44,962 bases of DNA from Gnetum montanum. Taxonomy: Eukaryota > Streptophyta > Gnetopsida > Gnetales > Gnetaceae. A program made the position numbers and the translations under genes. Where the stretch lies: assembly GCA_015680685.1 (NCBI GenBank), contig MNCI01037735.1, positions 64,551-109,512 of the forward strand. Direction: 5' to 3'. Position 1 is the first letter of the stretch, and the number at the start of each line of letters is the position of its first letter. Positions 32,500 through 44,795 of the stretch are shown piece by piece. The notes under the pieces are model-generated. The model was not told where the DNA came from. It did no database searches and saw only the letters and a list, made by a program, of their open reading frames with translations.

Positions 32500-33533
32500 A
32501 TCAATGATCCCTAGTACAGAATCAATATTATGAGATTGAAGTAGCTTTGGGAATAAGTTTACTAATTAATTAGTTAATTGCACCCTATCATTGACATTTG
32601 ATTTGATGAAGAAGTATTTTGAGATTAATATGCATGAACCTTTTGTATGCAACATACTTTTAAGAGAGTTGAATGGTTAACATGTTGTTCATCATACACT
32701 CAATGGACTATTGCACTAGAAAGCCCAAATGAGTAAAATGTTTTCTCAATCAAAACACATGTTGTATGCAATTAGGCATAGCTATGAATTCAACTTCACA
32801 TGATGAAATGAATATGCTTGCTTAATTTTAGTTGATTTAATAGATTTTGTTTGAGCAATGAAAGATGATTCAACCTAATGTTAACTTTCTTTCATCCAAG
32901 TCACCATCCCAATTGATATCATTGAAGACATGAAACTTTCCATTTCTTTCAATAACTTTATCCCAAAATTAGTTGTTTTTTTTTCACATACCTCAACACA
33001 CATTTGAGGTTAAACATGCGAGAGGTTTTAGATTCTTGCATAAACCTTAAAAGATGTTATACAAAAAATTCAATGTCAAGCCCAAAATGACATAAGAATC
33101 CAAGGGATTAATGCATGACTTTGTAGAGAGAGGCATTCACCAATGTTGTACCATCTTTGTACTTTAAATTATAATGAGGGAGTGATTTTGTAGTAATCCT
33201 TGAGTCTTGAAGATCATGTCTCTTCACTATGCTTTAAGCATGTTTTTTTTTGGTGCATCATGAGCACTCCTTCACCTTAGTCCACTTAAATTCTTTTTTC
33301 ATATAATCTCTAATGTTTTAAAGAAGCTTTTACTACCTGAAATGAATATAATATCATGAAATTAGAGAGAGATCATAATGACATCTTACCCAACATGTTT
33401 TAAGCACAAAGTAAGCTTAAAAACACAAAGCTTATAATCTTTGATGATGAAGTAATCATTTATCCTATTGTACCAAGCTCTTGGAGTTTGCTTAAGGCCA
33501 TAGTGTTCCTACAAAAATGTTGTCTTATAATTT
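32500..33533 (-). pseudogene. Copia RT-RNase H relic (part 1)
   Basis: On the minus strand, near 33510-33470, the frame reads YGLKQTPRAWYNRI, the hallmark of Ty1/Copia reverse transcriptase (YGLKQAPRAWY). A region with FHDIIFISGSKSSL (33355-33310) stands where LYVDDIIxTGS is usual, so the catalytic YVDD is lost. Further along, near 32940-32500, are RNase H blocks: NDINWDGDLDERKLT (normally DSDWGGDLDxRKST), SSCEVNS (normally SSCEAEY) and HTKGSC...FFIKSNVNDRVQL. The C-terminal LVNLFPKLL corresponds to LADxFTKPL. The reading frame resumes beyond the inserted solo LTR at 34395. Confidence 0.75.
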
Positions 33534-34394
33534 TGATGAATCACATTTTTGTCATGCTTCAACGTCAAGCATCTAATGTTAAAGCTGCGACATCTGGCAT
33601 TCGATGTCAAAGCCTAGATGCGATGTTGAATATCTGATATCGTGAGGTATACACCAGCCTATAAATATAGCACTCAAGCTCATGATTTTGATATCAGTTT
33701 TTGTCATAGAGTAGCGAAGCTCTTGCAATTTGTTTTCTCCAAAGTTAGAGTATTTTCTGAGTGCTTGCAACAAGAGTATAAGTGTGTATAGATATTTGTT
33801 CAAACATTGATTTACTTAAGCATAGCAGTGTGATGGGAATAAAAAGGAACCATTTTGATAATCCTTATAGTATTGAGAATAGATTAATGTTTCCTTTAAT
33901 GCACTTTACTTTGATGCATTTTACTTTAATGCATTTGAATTGAGTAATTAATTTTTAATTGTTAATGAACACAAGCATGACCACTTCAAGCATACATATA
34001 GTCCTTGGTAACCCAACAACGCTTAATGTTTGATAGCCTAGTAGCACTATATGTGTTAAGGATGTGTCCAGAAAAGTGGGATGGGTACTTGTGTTAGGCT
34101 AGCTAGGTAGTAAATGAATTAGATATTAAATTACTCTACCTTTCATTCTTGTTGTAGGTGATTAAACTTATAGAACATAAAATGAAAAAAATCATGTACC
34201 TCAATTACACTTAAACCATACCCTTGAGCTTCACAAGTGTAGTTGGGAAGACAATGAACGTTCTGAACGTCCATTTCACTTCCTAGAAGAACTAGCACAC
34301 TAGAGAACTATAGGTCCATGAAATTCAACTCGATCATGCATAAACACCTGAGTGATTTGTATGGTTGGGCATAGGGGTACTTCACCGCTTATCA
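33534..34394 (+). mobile_element. Solo LTR C with 5-bp target duplication, inserted in a Copia relic
   Basis: It starts TGATGAATCA and ends CGCTTATCA. It is flanked by a perfect AATTT duplication (33529-33533 and 34395-34399). TATAAATA is at 33660-33667 and a possible AATAAA at 33838-33843. The U5 stem-loop pairs 34202-34212 with 34235-34245 (one G-T pair). Upstream of TATA, GACATC and GATGTC form an inverted repeat. It is the most diverged of the six LTRs by eye. Removing the LTR and one AATTT restores contact between the two Copia parts. Confidence 0.85.
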
Positions 34395-34601
34395 AATTTG
34401 AAAGGATACCCCCATGAATCAGATATTTGGGTGTATGACCTATGATCATAAATGGTCTTTAGAATGATGTAACCCTCAAAATATTAATGATTATGAAACA
34501 AAATGGCATGAATATCTAATCAAATATGAACTTAGCCTATCAACAAATATATGGTAGAATAATGATAAACTTAATGCCAAACCCGATGAAGTATGGACGG
34601 T
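34395..34601 (-). pseudogene. Copia RT relic (part 2, upstream of the solo LTR insertion)
   Basis: On the minus strand just beyond solo LTR C the frame reads YLIHGGILSNYK, which corresponds to the GFxIHGxExxVYKLKKAL block that directly precedes YGLKQ in Copia elements. This shows that the LTR split one gene. Further from the LTR the frame is lost, and the segment ends at LTR D. Confidence 0.5.
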
Positions 34602-35508
34602 TGATAAATCAATTTTTTTCAACTATAATATTGGGTATCCAATATCAGAGTCGCAATCTTAGGGCATAAGATACGATATTGCATATCCAATATTGTGAAC
34701 GTGTGTGGGCCTATAAATAAAACACTTAGGTGCACCATCCACATATAGTTTCACTTCATACTTAGTGAAATTACGTCAGTTTGTTTTCTCAATTTAAGCA
34801 CTTAGCACTTAGGAGTGTATTCCCGTAGTGTGATGTTTAGTAATTGAATAGAGTCTTTATTCAAGTGGAAGGTACTTGGACACGTTTCATGCATGAAAAT
34901 AAAGATCAAGATTACTTCACATCATTGCAACATCACTTAGTCTTTATTTTTTACACTTAGAATAATTTTACTGCTTTCACTTATCTTAATGTTTACTATT
35001 TTCTCTAATTACTAATTTACTTTCTACGCATTTACTATTCCTGTTATTAAGCAGATTCAGTACTATTGATCTTGAATACTTAAGAGTAACTACTTGGTAA
35101 CCCAGTAGTACTATCACCTGGTATGCCTAATAGTGTGGTATTTGGTAATCCTATTAGTAGTTACATGAAGTCCAAGGTGTAAACAAAGGGTTAGGACTAT
35201 CTGCTCATTGCATAGGCTAGATTAGATTGTATTTACTGTTAATTAGATTTAGAAACTACTAACTTTACTTTCCATTTACTTCATGTTTTCTAGGAGAAAT
35301 CATGGACAACACAACATCATTATCATATTCCTCATTGTGAGTTAAACCATATGCATCGATTTTACTAGCTCACATGGGAAGACAACGATCACGAACTCTA
35401 ATCAATTACTTGCATAGTTACATTGCCTTGTTCATGAAATTTGACTAGGATTGTGCATAAACACTCATATCTCATATGGTTGGGTGTTGGATACTCCATT
35501 GCTCATCA
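34602..35508 (+). repeat. LTR copy D (5' LTR)
   Basis: It starts TGATAAATCA and ends GCTCATCA, and is followed by a degenerate primer-binding site at 35510. TATAAATA is at 34712-34719 and AATAAA at 34898-34903. An inverted repeat ATATTGG-GTAT-CCAATAT lies before the TATA box. The U5 stem-loop uses TGTGAG/CTCACA as the core of the stem. It is a diverged relative of copies A and E. Confidence 0.8.
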
Positions 35509-37929
35509 TTGGCACTATTTTCATGGACTTGTCAATGTTATGCTAAGTAATTGATTTCTCAAAGTTCGTTGTATCTAAAAACCTTACAAATATAAGTAAA
35601 GCATACTTTTAACACAAACCATCTAAAAACTATAAAATATGGCTTCACATAATGATCAACCATCACTTTCCAAAGAGATAAGAAGAAGTAGTAATAGAAT
35701 CATTGATGAAGAAGAATGGTGGATGCCAATGCAGAGACGAATCACTTATGCTCACACTAATCCATACCATTAAGAATTTACTTTCATCTTCCATTAGGAC
35801 AAACAAATGAGGTCAAGAGACATGCAAGGAAACATAGTTCTACCTCTAGAACATGCAGCACTAAACATGCTACAAACTACTCTAAGGGAAATGAATTTGG
35901 ACTAGATTCAAGAAGGGTATCATGTGACTCGACACATGACCAGACTCTATGAACCCACAAAGGAGCATATGAAAAGAAATGTTGCCATGGAGATCAAACA
36001 TATACAAAGCAAAGGGAACCAAGCCAACACTTTTGTTGTCATAGAAGAGCTTGATGTCGATCAATTCATTTCAAAATAACTCCACTAGAATCATGAGGAG
36101 TCGTAAAAAACACCTATCATCAAACTAGAGGAATCTATCAAAGCCCAACTTCATTCTATTCTAGTAGAGATATACAAGGGGAAGGCTACTGACTCAAGAT
36201 ACAAGTGGGACTCTAGGCTAAGGGCTCCTACTAAATCTTACAGAGAAACATACAAGAGTCATGAAAGGAGAACCAGCCGACATTGTTCTCTTACTACCTC
36301 ATCTACCTCATCACGATTATTGAAGAACTTTGACAGGAGATGACATAAGTATCAGGACTTTGATAGGGAAGAAACACAAACCGATGGTCATCATGATAGC
36401 TATTCAAGGTACTTTGATTCAGAATATGAAGAGTATGAATGAAGAAGATGAAGAGAGGATTAAGAGAGGCATGAGCACTACGACAAAGAATATGAACTTG
36501 ATCATGATGATGAACCCCTTGCAGCAACAAGAAGCATGATCAATATTCAAGAAGTTGTCTACATACCAACTAGGCATGTGAGAGATAGTTGAATTAAATG
36601 GCTAGACATGAACAACATGCCACAATTTGAAGGTGGTTACAATGCAGAACCACAACATCACCTTCAGGCATTCCATGATGCCTGTGCCTTTCAAAACATT
36701 GAGAGTGATTAGTGGAAATTAAAGTTGTTTCCTAGAACACTCGTGAAAGAGGTAGAGAAATAGTACAGGTCACTAGAACCTAAATCCATTAGACACTAGA
36801 GTATTATGCTTGAAATATTTAATAACAAATATTATACCTATTCACGAGTGTCAAATTTAAGAAAATAAATCCAGGGCTTGAAATAAGGGATTCATGAGAC
36901 CCTTGATGCAACAATGGGCAAATATTATTTAGTGTTACACAAATGCCCAGGCCATGGATTTTCATTAAAGAAATAGCTTAGGCACATCGTAAATGGGCTA
37001 AGAAGGAAAACCAAAGTGGCCCTTGGAGTTTATGCCCAAGGAAGACTATCAGAATTGACTATCCATTGTATTCAAAGATTAATCGACCAAGTGGTAAAAG
37101 AAAAAGGAGAACTCATAAAAAGGGAATCAGCTAAAGAGTACAATAGAGATCCATCAATCCAAAAAAGGGATGTATGAACATGTGACAAACAAGAGGATGA
37201 AAACTTGGGTAATGTCATCCATCAAAAGACTCTACCAAGCCAAAAGTTTGTAAGTAACATTGCAGCTAAGGTAGAGAAAATGTGGGATTCTGTTGATGAA
37301 AAATTCACAACAGCATTAAAGATAGTGGAGGAATGAAGCAAATAAGAAGTAGGAAGAGGTAAAGATAAAAGGAAGAAGAAAGAACTTGGATGCAAAGGCA
37401 AAGTTGCTTTAGTGGCTAAGTGCTCAGACAACAACTTCATAGATGATGAAAGTTGCAATGTATGCCAGTACAAACATCCTAAGGGATGTTGTCTAGTCAT
37501 GGCACATTTACAAGAAATTGGGGCATACGCACTCAATTCCAAATTTTTTCAAAAACCAATGCCCAAAAGGTTGTCTTATCCTCAAGGAAACTACAAACAA
37601 AGATCCCAACTAATGCATTATCCTAGTAGAGCCTTGCTGCAACCACAGGAGTAATACCATCAATAGTGGCAATAGCCTTAATCATGGGTCATGCCACCAT
37701 CACACCAATAGTATCCATATCAACAATATGATCCTTATGGATACTACATCCAACATCTGGTCTCACTAGGAAATGTAACTATTCAAACTCCATAGTATTA
37801 TCTACTAGAATACCATCAACTGACACCCCCAAGGACCAATTCAAACTCGTATGTGCATTTGCAAGCAGTTGATTTCCCAAATCCCAATTCAAATCCTCTA
37901 CCATCAATGCCACCACCTATGATGCAAGG
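35509..37929 (+). mobile_element. Internal region of element D: primer-binding site and gag relic
   Basis: The primer-binding site is decayed (TGGCAC at 35510, where TGGCGC is expected). A gag frame starts at the ATG at 35640 (MASHNDQPSL). Its FTFIFH...DMQGNIVLPLEHAALNML segment matches the same part of gag F. The gag core at about 36600-37080 keeps LKLFPRTLV, then YRSLEPKSI, then a run ending LGVYAQGRLSEL. It continues VAAKVEKMWDSVDEKF-like to about 37330, then a Gln/Pro/Tyr-rich tail. Many Trp, Gln and Arg codons have become stops. The region ends at ATGCAAGG directly against LTR E, with no protease or reverse transcriptase. Confidence 0.7.
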
Positions 37930-38771
37930 TGATGAGTCATGGTCTGTCAGGCCTAGTTATCGGAGCCCTGATACAAGATACATGGTCTATCAGGCCCAGT
38001 TATTGGAGCCTAGTTATCAAGGCTGCGATATTGCGGTTCCGATGTGAGCCTATAAATAAAAGGCAGAACACTTGGTTTTGGACATTAGTCATTAGTTTTT
38101 GGAGTTAAGTTTTGATTTTAGTTTTTTTTCCTCTCAACCCTTTTCCTCCTAGTGTATGCTCGCAGTGTGGTGAATGTAATTGTACGACATCCTTTATTCA
38201 AGTGTGACATACTTGGACACACACATGACCAGCAATAAAGATCGAGATTACTTCATCATTGCAGCATTCACTTAGTTCAATTAATTATTTATTTAATTGT
38301 TATTTACTACTTTCCTAGTTAATCTCTTCTCACCCCTAAACTCCTGTTAAATGCAGAATGAGTACGACTTGATTACGAGCATTTAAGTGTGACTACTTAG
38401 TAACCCAGTAGTGTACCTAGGCCATGCGCTTGGTAATCCTAGTGGTAGTCATGCACAAAGTCCAAGATGTGTACGGATGCTCATTGCACTTAGGCTAGCT
38501 ATATTCTCTCTCACCCTTTCTCTCTTAGCTTAGTTAATCTTATTTACCATCATACCCAGGAGTAGCGTTAGCATAGGAACACATCATACACCTCACTCTG
38601 GACTAAACCATACGTGACAAAGTTAATACTAGTCTAGGTGGGAAGAGTGAACTGTGACCTAAGGCTAACTGTCTAGATGCCACAACTAGTCTGTCTGCAG
38701 AGTTTGACCGGATCGTGTGTGTAATGCTCATATTCGTATGGTTGAGTGTAGGGGTACCTCGCCACTCATCA
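37930..38771 (+). repeat. LTR copy E (5' LTR)
   Basis: It starts TGATGAGTC and ends CACTCATCA, followed directly by a good primer-binding site. TATAAATA is at 38051-38058 and AATAAA at 38234-38239. Near the start there is an imperfect tandem duplication of about 43 bp (37938-37980 and 37981-38023). The U5 stem-loop pairs 38598-38605 with 38630-38637 (one G-T pair). By sequence it belongs with LTR A. Confidence 0.85.
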
Positions 38772-38772
38772 T

Positions 38773-38790
38773 TGGCGCCGTTGCCAGGGA
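38773..38790 (+). other. Primer-binding site of element E, tRNA-Asp type
   Basis: TGGCGCCGTTGCCAGGGA begins one base after the LTR end. It is complementary to the 3' end of plant tRNA-Asp with one apparent mismatch. This primer is typical of Athila-type and related Ty3/Gypsy elements. Confidence 0.8.
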
Positions 38791-41058
38791 CGATGCTAGT
38801 TATCTAGATTAGTTATATCATACAAGGTCATTGTATAGGGATTAATGATACATCTTTTAGGAAAGAATAGTTACAAAAAGTCACATATAAATTCACACAC
38901 AATTTCACAACCATGCCTCTCCTACAAGATTACGATAATGCCACACCTAGTGAGGAAATTCATTGGAGAACCAATGAATTATATGACAATGAAGATTGGA
39001 GTATGCAACCCGAGGTGGGGGTTTCTTATAAACATAAATGAAGGCAACATCATTCTAATGCACAAAAGCATAATCTATTTGATGACGATGAACCCCCACT
39101 GGCCACTACAAGCCTAATGCAAATACAAGAGGCAGTTCGAATCTCCTGTAGTCATCGTAAAGAGAGCCATCTACCCAGGCTCGATTTAAACAACTTTCCT
39201 CATTTCTCAGGAGGCTACGACTTAGATTCGCATCAACATTTACAAACCTTCTATGATGCCTTCACATGGAACAACAATGATAATAGTTGGCAAAAACTCA
39301 AGCTCTTTCCTATGACACTGGTTGGCCAAGCAAAAGTATGGTATAGATCATTAAAACCAAATTCAATACAACGTTGGCCAATAATGGTAGAACTATTTAA
39401 CGAAAGATATCAAACCTACACAAGAGTGTCAGCCTTAAGGAAACAAATCCAAGGGTGGAAACAAGCACACCATGAACCCTTGGACATGGCCTTAGAAAGA
39501 TATTATGCACTATTAAACAACTGTCTAGGCCATAAGTTTTCTGAGGAAAGGCTAATGTACCATATCATCGATGGGCTTCGTGATGCAACAAGAGAAACCC
39601 TAGGGATGTATGCCCAAGGTCAACTATATGAACTATGAACCCATTAAGTCCAAGAGCTTATTAAGCCGGTAGCAAAAGAAGAAGGAGAAATGGCTAGATA
39701 GGAGAGTGTTGAAAAACATCAACGAGACCAAAGTCTCAACTTCACAAATGTCCATAATCACAAAAAGGAGAAATCAACTGATCTCAAGGAGGAAGAACCA
39801 TCTTTGCTAGTACAACAATCCCTAGAATAAGTCAAGGCAAAGATCAATAAGATGTTGGAATGAACGCATATAAAGTGTGGAGAATATATCAACATCATTT
39901 GAGATAGAGTTTTGACAACCCGAGAAGCAAGACAAAGTATCATTAGTCAATCAGAAAGAAGGGATGAGGAAAATAAGGGCTCAAATACCAATCATACGTA
40001 TGAATGCAACATTTTCTTGTATGATCATCCCAAGGGCCAATGCCCAATCTTGTTACATTTATATGAGCATTGGGAAAGCATGTTACATCTCGAGTTCATA
40101 CAGAGATACTGTGTTCAATCACAGTGGCAACAATCCCAGTCATGGGGGAAGCCACCCCTAAACTGGAGACACCCTTCATATCATCCGAATCCAAATGCTT
40201 ATCTAGTCCAATACCCTGTTTCTCCAACTGGGCCAACATACTCTATCTCACTGCATTATCATTCTCCTCAATACTATCAGCCCATGTCCTCAACACAACC
40301 ACCGCCTTGTGCACCTTACACTTCTCCTAATTTTCAAGATTCTCATCCTTTCCCTCCTTCTACATCACCACCAACTATTCCTAAGGTGTCTGCACCATAG
40401 CAACAACCTCCGAACATTACTTGTGCTACTATTGCCAACAGCAGTGAGGGACCTCAGCAACATCAAAGGCGTCCCTTCTTTAGAAATGACCCTAGGAAGG
40501 GACAACACAATTCCAAGGCCACTGCATTCTCCAACTCAGCATAAGCCCAACATTGTGGTGCATCCTTATCTTTGAACCCAATGCCTCATGTTACTTCATC
40601 AGGGCCACCAATAAACACTCCAACAACCATACAGCCCAATGAACACAGCCATGGAGGGCACCACCCCGATCCTTGGATACCATCGTACAGTCACAAATAT
40701 CATAGTGGGTCAACTCTTTATCCAAGAACTACATCTTACAAATTTCCCCACTACACTTACTACAATCAAGTGTGTGAACCCCAATGGAGTAAGTATGACC
40801 GAGTGTCAATGTTTCCAACATGCAAGGATCCTCATCTTTTGTTTTTTAATCCTTGCCATGCTCAACTGTTTAGTTATGGGGGATATCCCCCATTTTAATA
40901 ACAAGCGGGATTAATAAATATTTTTCATTTTCTTTAATTTTACAAATTTTTGTTTTCCAGTTTTTCAATTTTCAATTTCTTGTTTTATCATTTTAGCTTT
41001 TCATAAGTAATCTCATCTACGAATAAAACACTCATGTGGCTCGTTGGTTGAGGTGTGT
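38791..41058 (+). mobile_element. Internal region of element E: gag relic without pol
   Basis: The best preserved gag core of the window lies at 39117-39638: LDLNNFPHFSGGY, then LKLFPMTLVGQAKVWYRSL, then IQRWPIMVELFNERYQTYT, then YHIIDGLRDATRETLG and MYAQGQLYEL. These are the Retrotrans_gag-type blocks of plant Ty3/Gypsy. Stops follow at 39638 and later. A Pro/Gln/Tyr-rich part runs to about 40900. After it comes a T-rich stretch of about 150-180 bp that resembles a 3' untranslated region and leads to LTR F. No protease, reverse transcriptase or integrase is present. No clear polypurine tract precedes LTR F. Confidence 0.75.
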
Positions 41059-41893
41059 TGATGGGACACGATATCGCATGGGCCACGATATTGCGTATGC
41101 AATATCGCAGCCCATTGCCAGTTCTATAAATAAGAGGCGGCTCTCCCTTGTTTCTCCATCTAGATCTAGACCTTAGCCAAACTCTTGCCAGTTTTCCATT
41201 CCAGAGTTAGAATAATTTCCATGTGCCCGCAGTAGGAGTCCCAAAGTGAACGGATCTTTATTCAAGCAATTCTATACCTAAGCACACAATTGTGTACGGC
41301 AATAAAGACGAACTTTTGGATAAACCTAGCAATGCATGGACTAAGCTAAATAGGACTTTAATTATTGTTAATTGTTTAAATGCTTTCTTAAGGATTAAAT
41401 CTTTCTCAGCCCTCAACTCCTAGTTAAGTGCGTTCAGTACGACCGCTTCGAGCACATGTGTTACGCTTGGTAATCCCAGTAACGAATAGCGTTTGGTAAT
41501 CCCAGCGGCGTTGCATTGGTTTAGGGTGTGAAACAGCAAGTGGGAATGGATACTGATGNTGTTGCATTGGTTTAGGGTGTGAAACAGCAAGTGGGAATGG
41601 ATACTGATGCTAGGGTAATTAAGGCTTAGTTAGTTAAAGTTAGTTACTTAGTCTCTTCACCCTTTCCCTCATTAGCATAGGCAATAAAAGAGAAAAGATA
41701 TAAAAATCATCTACCTCAAACTCACTTAACCATACAACCGTGAAAAATACAAGTGAGTTTGGGAGGACAATGATTGATTAACCTTAGGTGTTCCATAAGA
41801 CGTGTAGGCACTTAGTTTGCGGAGTTTGACCAGATCATGCGTGTAACACTCGTATTCGTATGGTTGAGTGTAGGGGTACCTCGCCACTCATCA
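41059..41893 (+). repeat. LTR copy F (5' LTR)
   Basis: It starts TGATGGGACACG and ends CCACTCATCA. CGATATTGC (41086-41094) and GCAATATCG (41099-41107) form an inverted repeat before TATAAATA (41125-41132). AATAAA is at 41301-41306. Stem-loops occur at about 41180-41208 and at 41717-41727 with 41751-41761 (11-bp perfect). A 49-bp exact direct repeat (41510-41558 and 41561-41609) surrounds an unsequenced N at 41559. By sequence it belongs with solo LTR B rather than with E. Confidence 0.85.
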
Positions 41894-41894
41894 T

Positions 41895-41912
41895 TGGCAC
41901 CGTTGCCGGGGA
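41895..41912 (+). other. Primer-binding site of element F, tRNA-Asp type
   Basis: TGGCACCGTTGCCGGGGA starts two bases after the LTR end and is the same tRNA-Asp-type site as in element E, with a G-to-A change at the fifth base. Confidence 0.8.
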
Positions 41913-42038
41913 CTAAGTTGTTTGTGCGCTAAGTAGAACATAGGAAATCATCCACATCGTTGGGAAGCTTAAATGAACCCTTAGGGTTAAGCAAAAGAAA
42001 ATTTAAACAATGGTCAATAACACACCAAATAAGAGACA

Positions 42039-44350
42039 ATGTCTTCTTCTTCTCATAAAAGCACTTCACCACCTAGGGATCACATACGAGACAGTCAGTT
42101 GCACAACATACATAACCAAGAACCACTAGTTCCTCAATAGTATCAGGTGGTATATACTCATCACGATGAGTATATACCCAATTTTACTTTTATCCTTCAT
42201 CAGGATGAACAACTATGTTGGCGTGACCTGCAAGGTAACATAGTGTTAACCCCAGATCGGGCAGTCCCTAACATGCTCCTTCGTGCTCTTGCACAGATAG
42301 ACATGACGCAGCTATATGCTGAATACGTTGCATGTGATTACGACATAAGGGATTACCATCCCACAGTGGCGCAATGTCAACGAGACGCATGACAGGAGAG
42401 TTACCACACATTGTTGAAGGGCAAAGGACCCCATAATGCTTCACCTATCATAAGAGAAATTAAGGGTGGTGAACCTATCTCAATAGGTTCTCCACAAAAT
42501 GATGTTCCTCCTCCTAACAATAGTGAGGAGGTGGTGTATCAGAACCTTCGCTCCATGATACACAACACTGGTTCTAATGCCGGACGTAGTCACAAAGAGC
42601 CCAACCGTGAGGATAAGGGTAAGCATGGTGAGAAACCTCAACAAGGGAGTCAACAGCGAGGACGAGGGCATTCAAGAGAATCCAGGCATGGAAGAAGGAA
42701 AAGTAGGGAACTGCGTAGGCATCATAGACGCCATGAAAGAAATGACAATGATGAACCCCTACTAGCAACCTGAAGTATGTTGGACATTACAGAAGCCATT
42801 AAAATACCTACAAGGCACCAAAAAGATAGCTGGATCAAGAGATTAGACATGAATAATATCCCCCAATTTGAGGGAGGATACAACACTAATCTACAGAACA
42901 ACTTACAAGCATTTTAGGATGCATGTGCCTTGCAAAATATTGAAAATGAGTGGCAAAAATTAAAGTTGTTCCCAAAGACACTCATAAAAGAAGCAGAAAG
43001 CTAGTACCAGTCCTTAGAACCGGAAACCATTAGGAGGTGGAGTACGATGCTAGAACTGTTTAATGAAAAATATCAAACGTACTCCTGAGTGTCCAACTTA
43101 CAAAAATAGATCCAAGGATGGAAGCAAGGATCTCATGAATCCTTGGATGTTACCATGGGCCGATATTATGCATTGCTACATCGTTTCCCGGGCCATGGTT
43201 ACACACAACGGGATCAACTACATCATCTTGTAGATGGGCTAAGACATGAAACCAGGAGAACCCTTGGGACATATGCCCAAGGGCAATTATCAGAACTTAG
43301 GTCCCATGAATTTCATAGATTGTTGGAGTAAGTAGCTAAGGAAGAAGGCATGCTATAGAAAAGAGAAAGCATAGAAGAGTATAACCGTGATCCTTCCCTC
43401 CGAAAGAGGGGAGTAAGATTCTGTGAGGAAGAGGATGAGTCACCACTTGAGGAGTTGGTGAATAGAAAAACCTTGCCACTTCAAAAGTTAACAACCGAAG
43501 TGTCGGCTAAGGTAGATCAAATGTGGGACTCCTTAGACAATAGATTTGAAACCATTTTAAAAATCGTAGAGGAGTCTAAGAAGCAAAGTAGTGACCATGA
43601 TATGAAAAAGAGGAGAGATTCAGACCATGCACGTAACAAGGATAAGGGAAAAATGACTATCGCTAATGAGGTTGTGGATTNTTCCACCAACCCTTAACAT
43701 ATTATCCAAGTGGAACTCTGCCACAACCTATCGAGCAACATCAGCAGTGGCAATACCCACAGTCGTGGGGGATGCCACTGCCAAGGCAACAATACCCTTA
43801 CCGGCAACTGGACCCATATGGCTATTACATGTAGCAGCCAGTTTCTCCAAGTAACTCTGTTAGTCACATGACTCCACAACGTCACTACCAAGCTCGAAAG
43901 TACTATAAGACTCCTTTGCCTGTGAGAGACACACCACATGCATACCATCCTCTGAATCTGTCCGCCACTCTTACACTGATAGCTCCACTATCAACCACTC
44001 TAACAATGCAAGGGGTATTCCCCACTCAACCACAACAACCCAATTTCACAAGGGCTTTGAATCCTCAAACCACAATTGGTTTTGACAATCTTATGCTGAA
44101 AAGACCTTTCTTCATAACCAAAAATCCAACTAAGCCTTCACCATCACAAGTGGTTGAACATCTACACACCTCCATACCAAATAAAGTTTCGAGACCCTCT
44201 TCAAACCAACAACAGAGCTCAATGTACACTGTTATGTTAACACATACCGTCACTAACTGGATAAGGTGGGCCACCTTCCTAGGAAACTCTCTGATCCTAG
44301 AAGTCCCTTAATCTACCTCCAAGTCATTGGGAATGAAGCACGTAAGGCTC
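42039..44350 (+). pseudogene. Gag relic of element F
   Basis: The frame starts at the ATG at 42039 (MSSSSHKSTSPP), with one stop near 42137. It contains FTFILHQDEQLCWRDLQGN and an Arg/Lys/His-rich, acid-poor segment at about 42600-42750 that could bind nucleic acid. The gag core (42840-43330) reads LDMNNIPQFEGGY-like, LKLFPKTLIKEAES, then YYALLHRFPGHGY, then HHLVDGLRHETRRTLGTYA. A region with VSAKVDQMWDSLDNRFETI follows, then a basic segment and a Gln/Pro/Tyr-rich tail. Trp and Gln codons have become stops in several places (for example near 42917 and 43003). An unsequenced N lies at 43681. Confidence 0.7.
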
Positions 44351-44795
44351 TTCTTGACTCAAGTTCGGAGTCAACTTAATATCAAAAGAAATGTATAAAG
44401 CCTGGAACCTACCTCCACTCAAGAAGAGCAATATTCAATTAGAGCTGGCTGACCAGTCCATCACTATCCCCTTGGGACTTGTGGAGGACATTGTTACCAC
44501 TGTGTGTGGTTGGTCATACCCAGCTGATTTCCTAGTGATAGAAGTCAACAATAATAAAGGGGACTTCCCAATTATAATGGGGAGGGCATGGCTCAGTACC
44601 ATAAACGCATGCCTAGGAATCTGCGATCTTTCCCTAGAAATATCTAAGGAAAGTATTTATGGAATATCGAGAAGAAGAAAGTCCCATGCATCACATACAG
44701 TGATACAGAGGGTGATGACATGGAGGAATGCTCAGCATCTCCTGCATGCAACCGGTGTGCTCAGGAAGTTAACATACAAAAGTGCCTGTATGTAG
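44351..44795 (+). pseudogene. Retropepsin-like protease relic of element F
   Basis: A short segment ending ALLDSS (Asp at 44356-44358) stands where the catalytic D-[ST]-G is expected; Gly is replaced by Ser. After a frameshift the frame continues VNLISKEMYKAWNLPPL, then LELADQSITIPLGLVEDIV. It ends GDFPIIMGRAWLSTINACLGI, the usual ILGRPFLxTxxAxIDx end of the domain. The pattern is typical of the protease between gag and reverse transcriptase in plant Ty3/Gypsy elements. The altered active site and frameshift suggest that it is inactive. The element continues beyond the window. Confidence 0.7.

Noticed and set aside
38791-41893. Simple complete TR-GAG element bounded by LTRs E and F
   Set aside because: E and F belong to different LTR subfamilies by eye, so they are not a matched pair; kept only as an open question in the findings.
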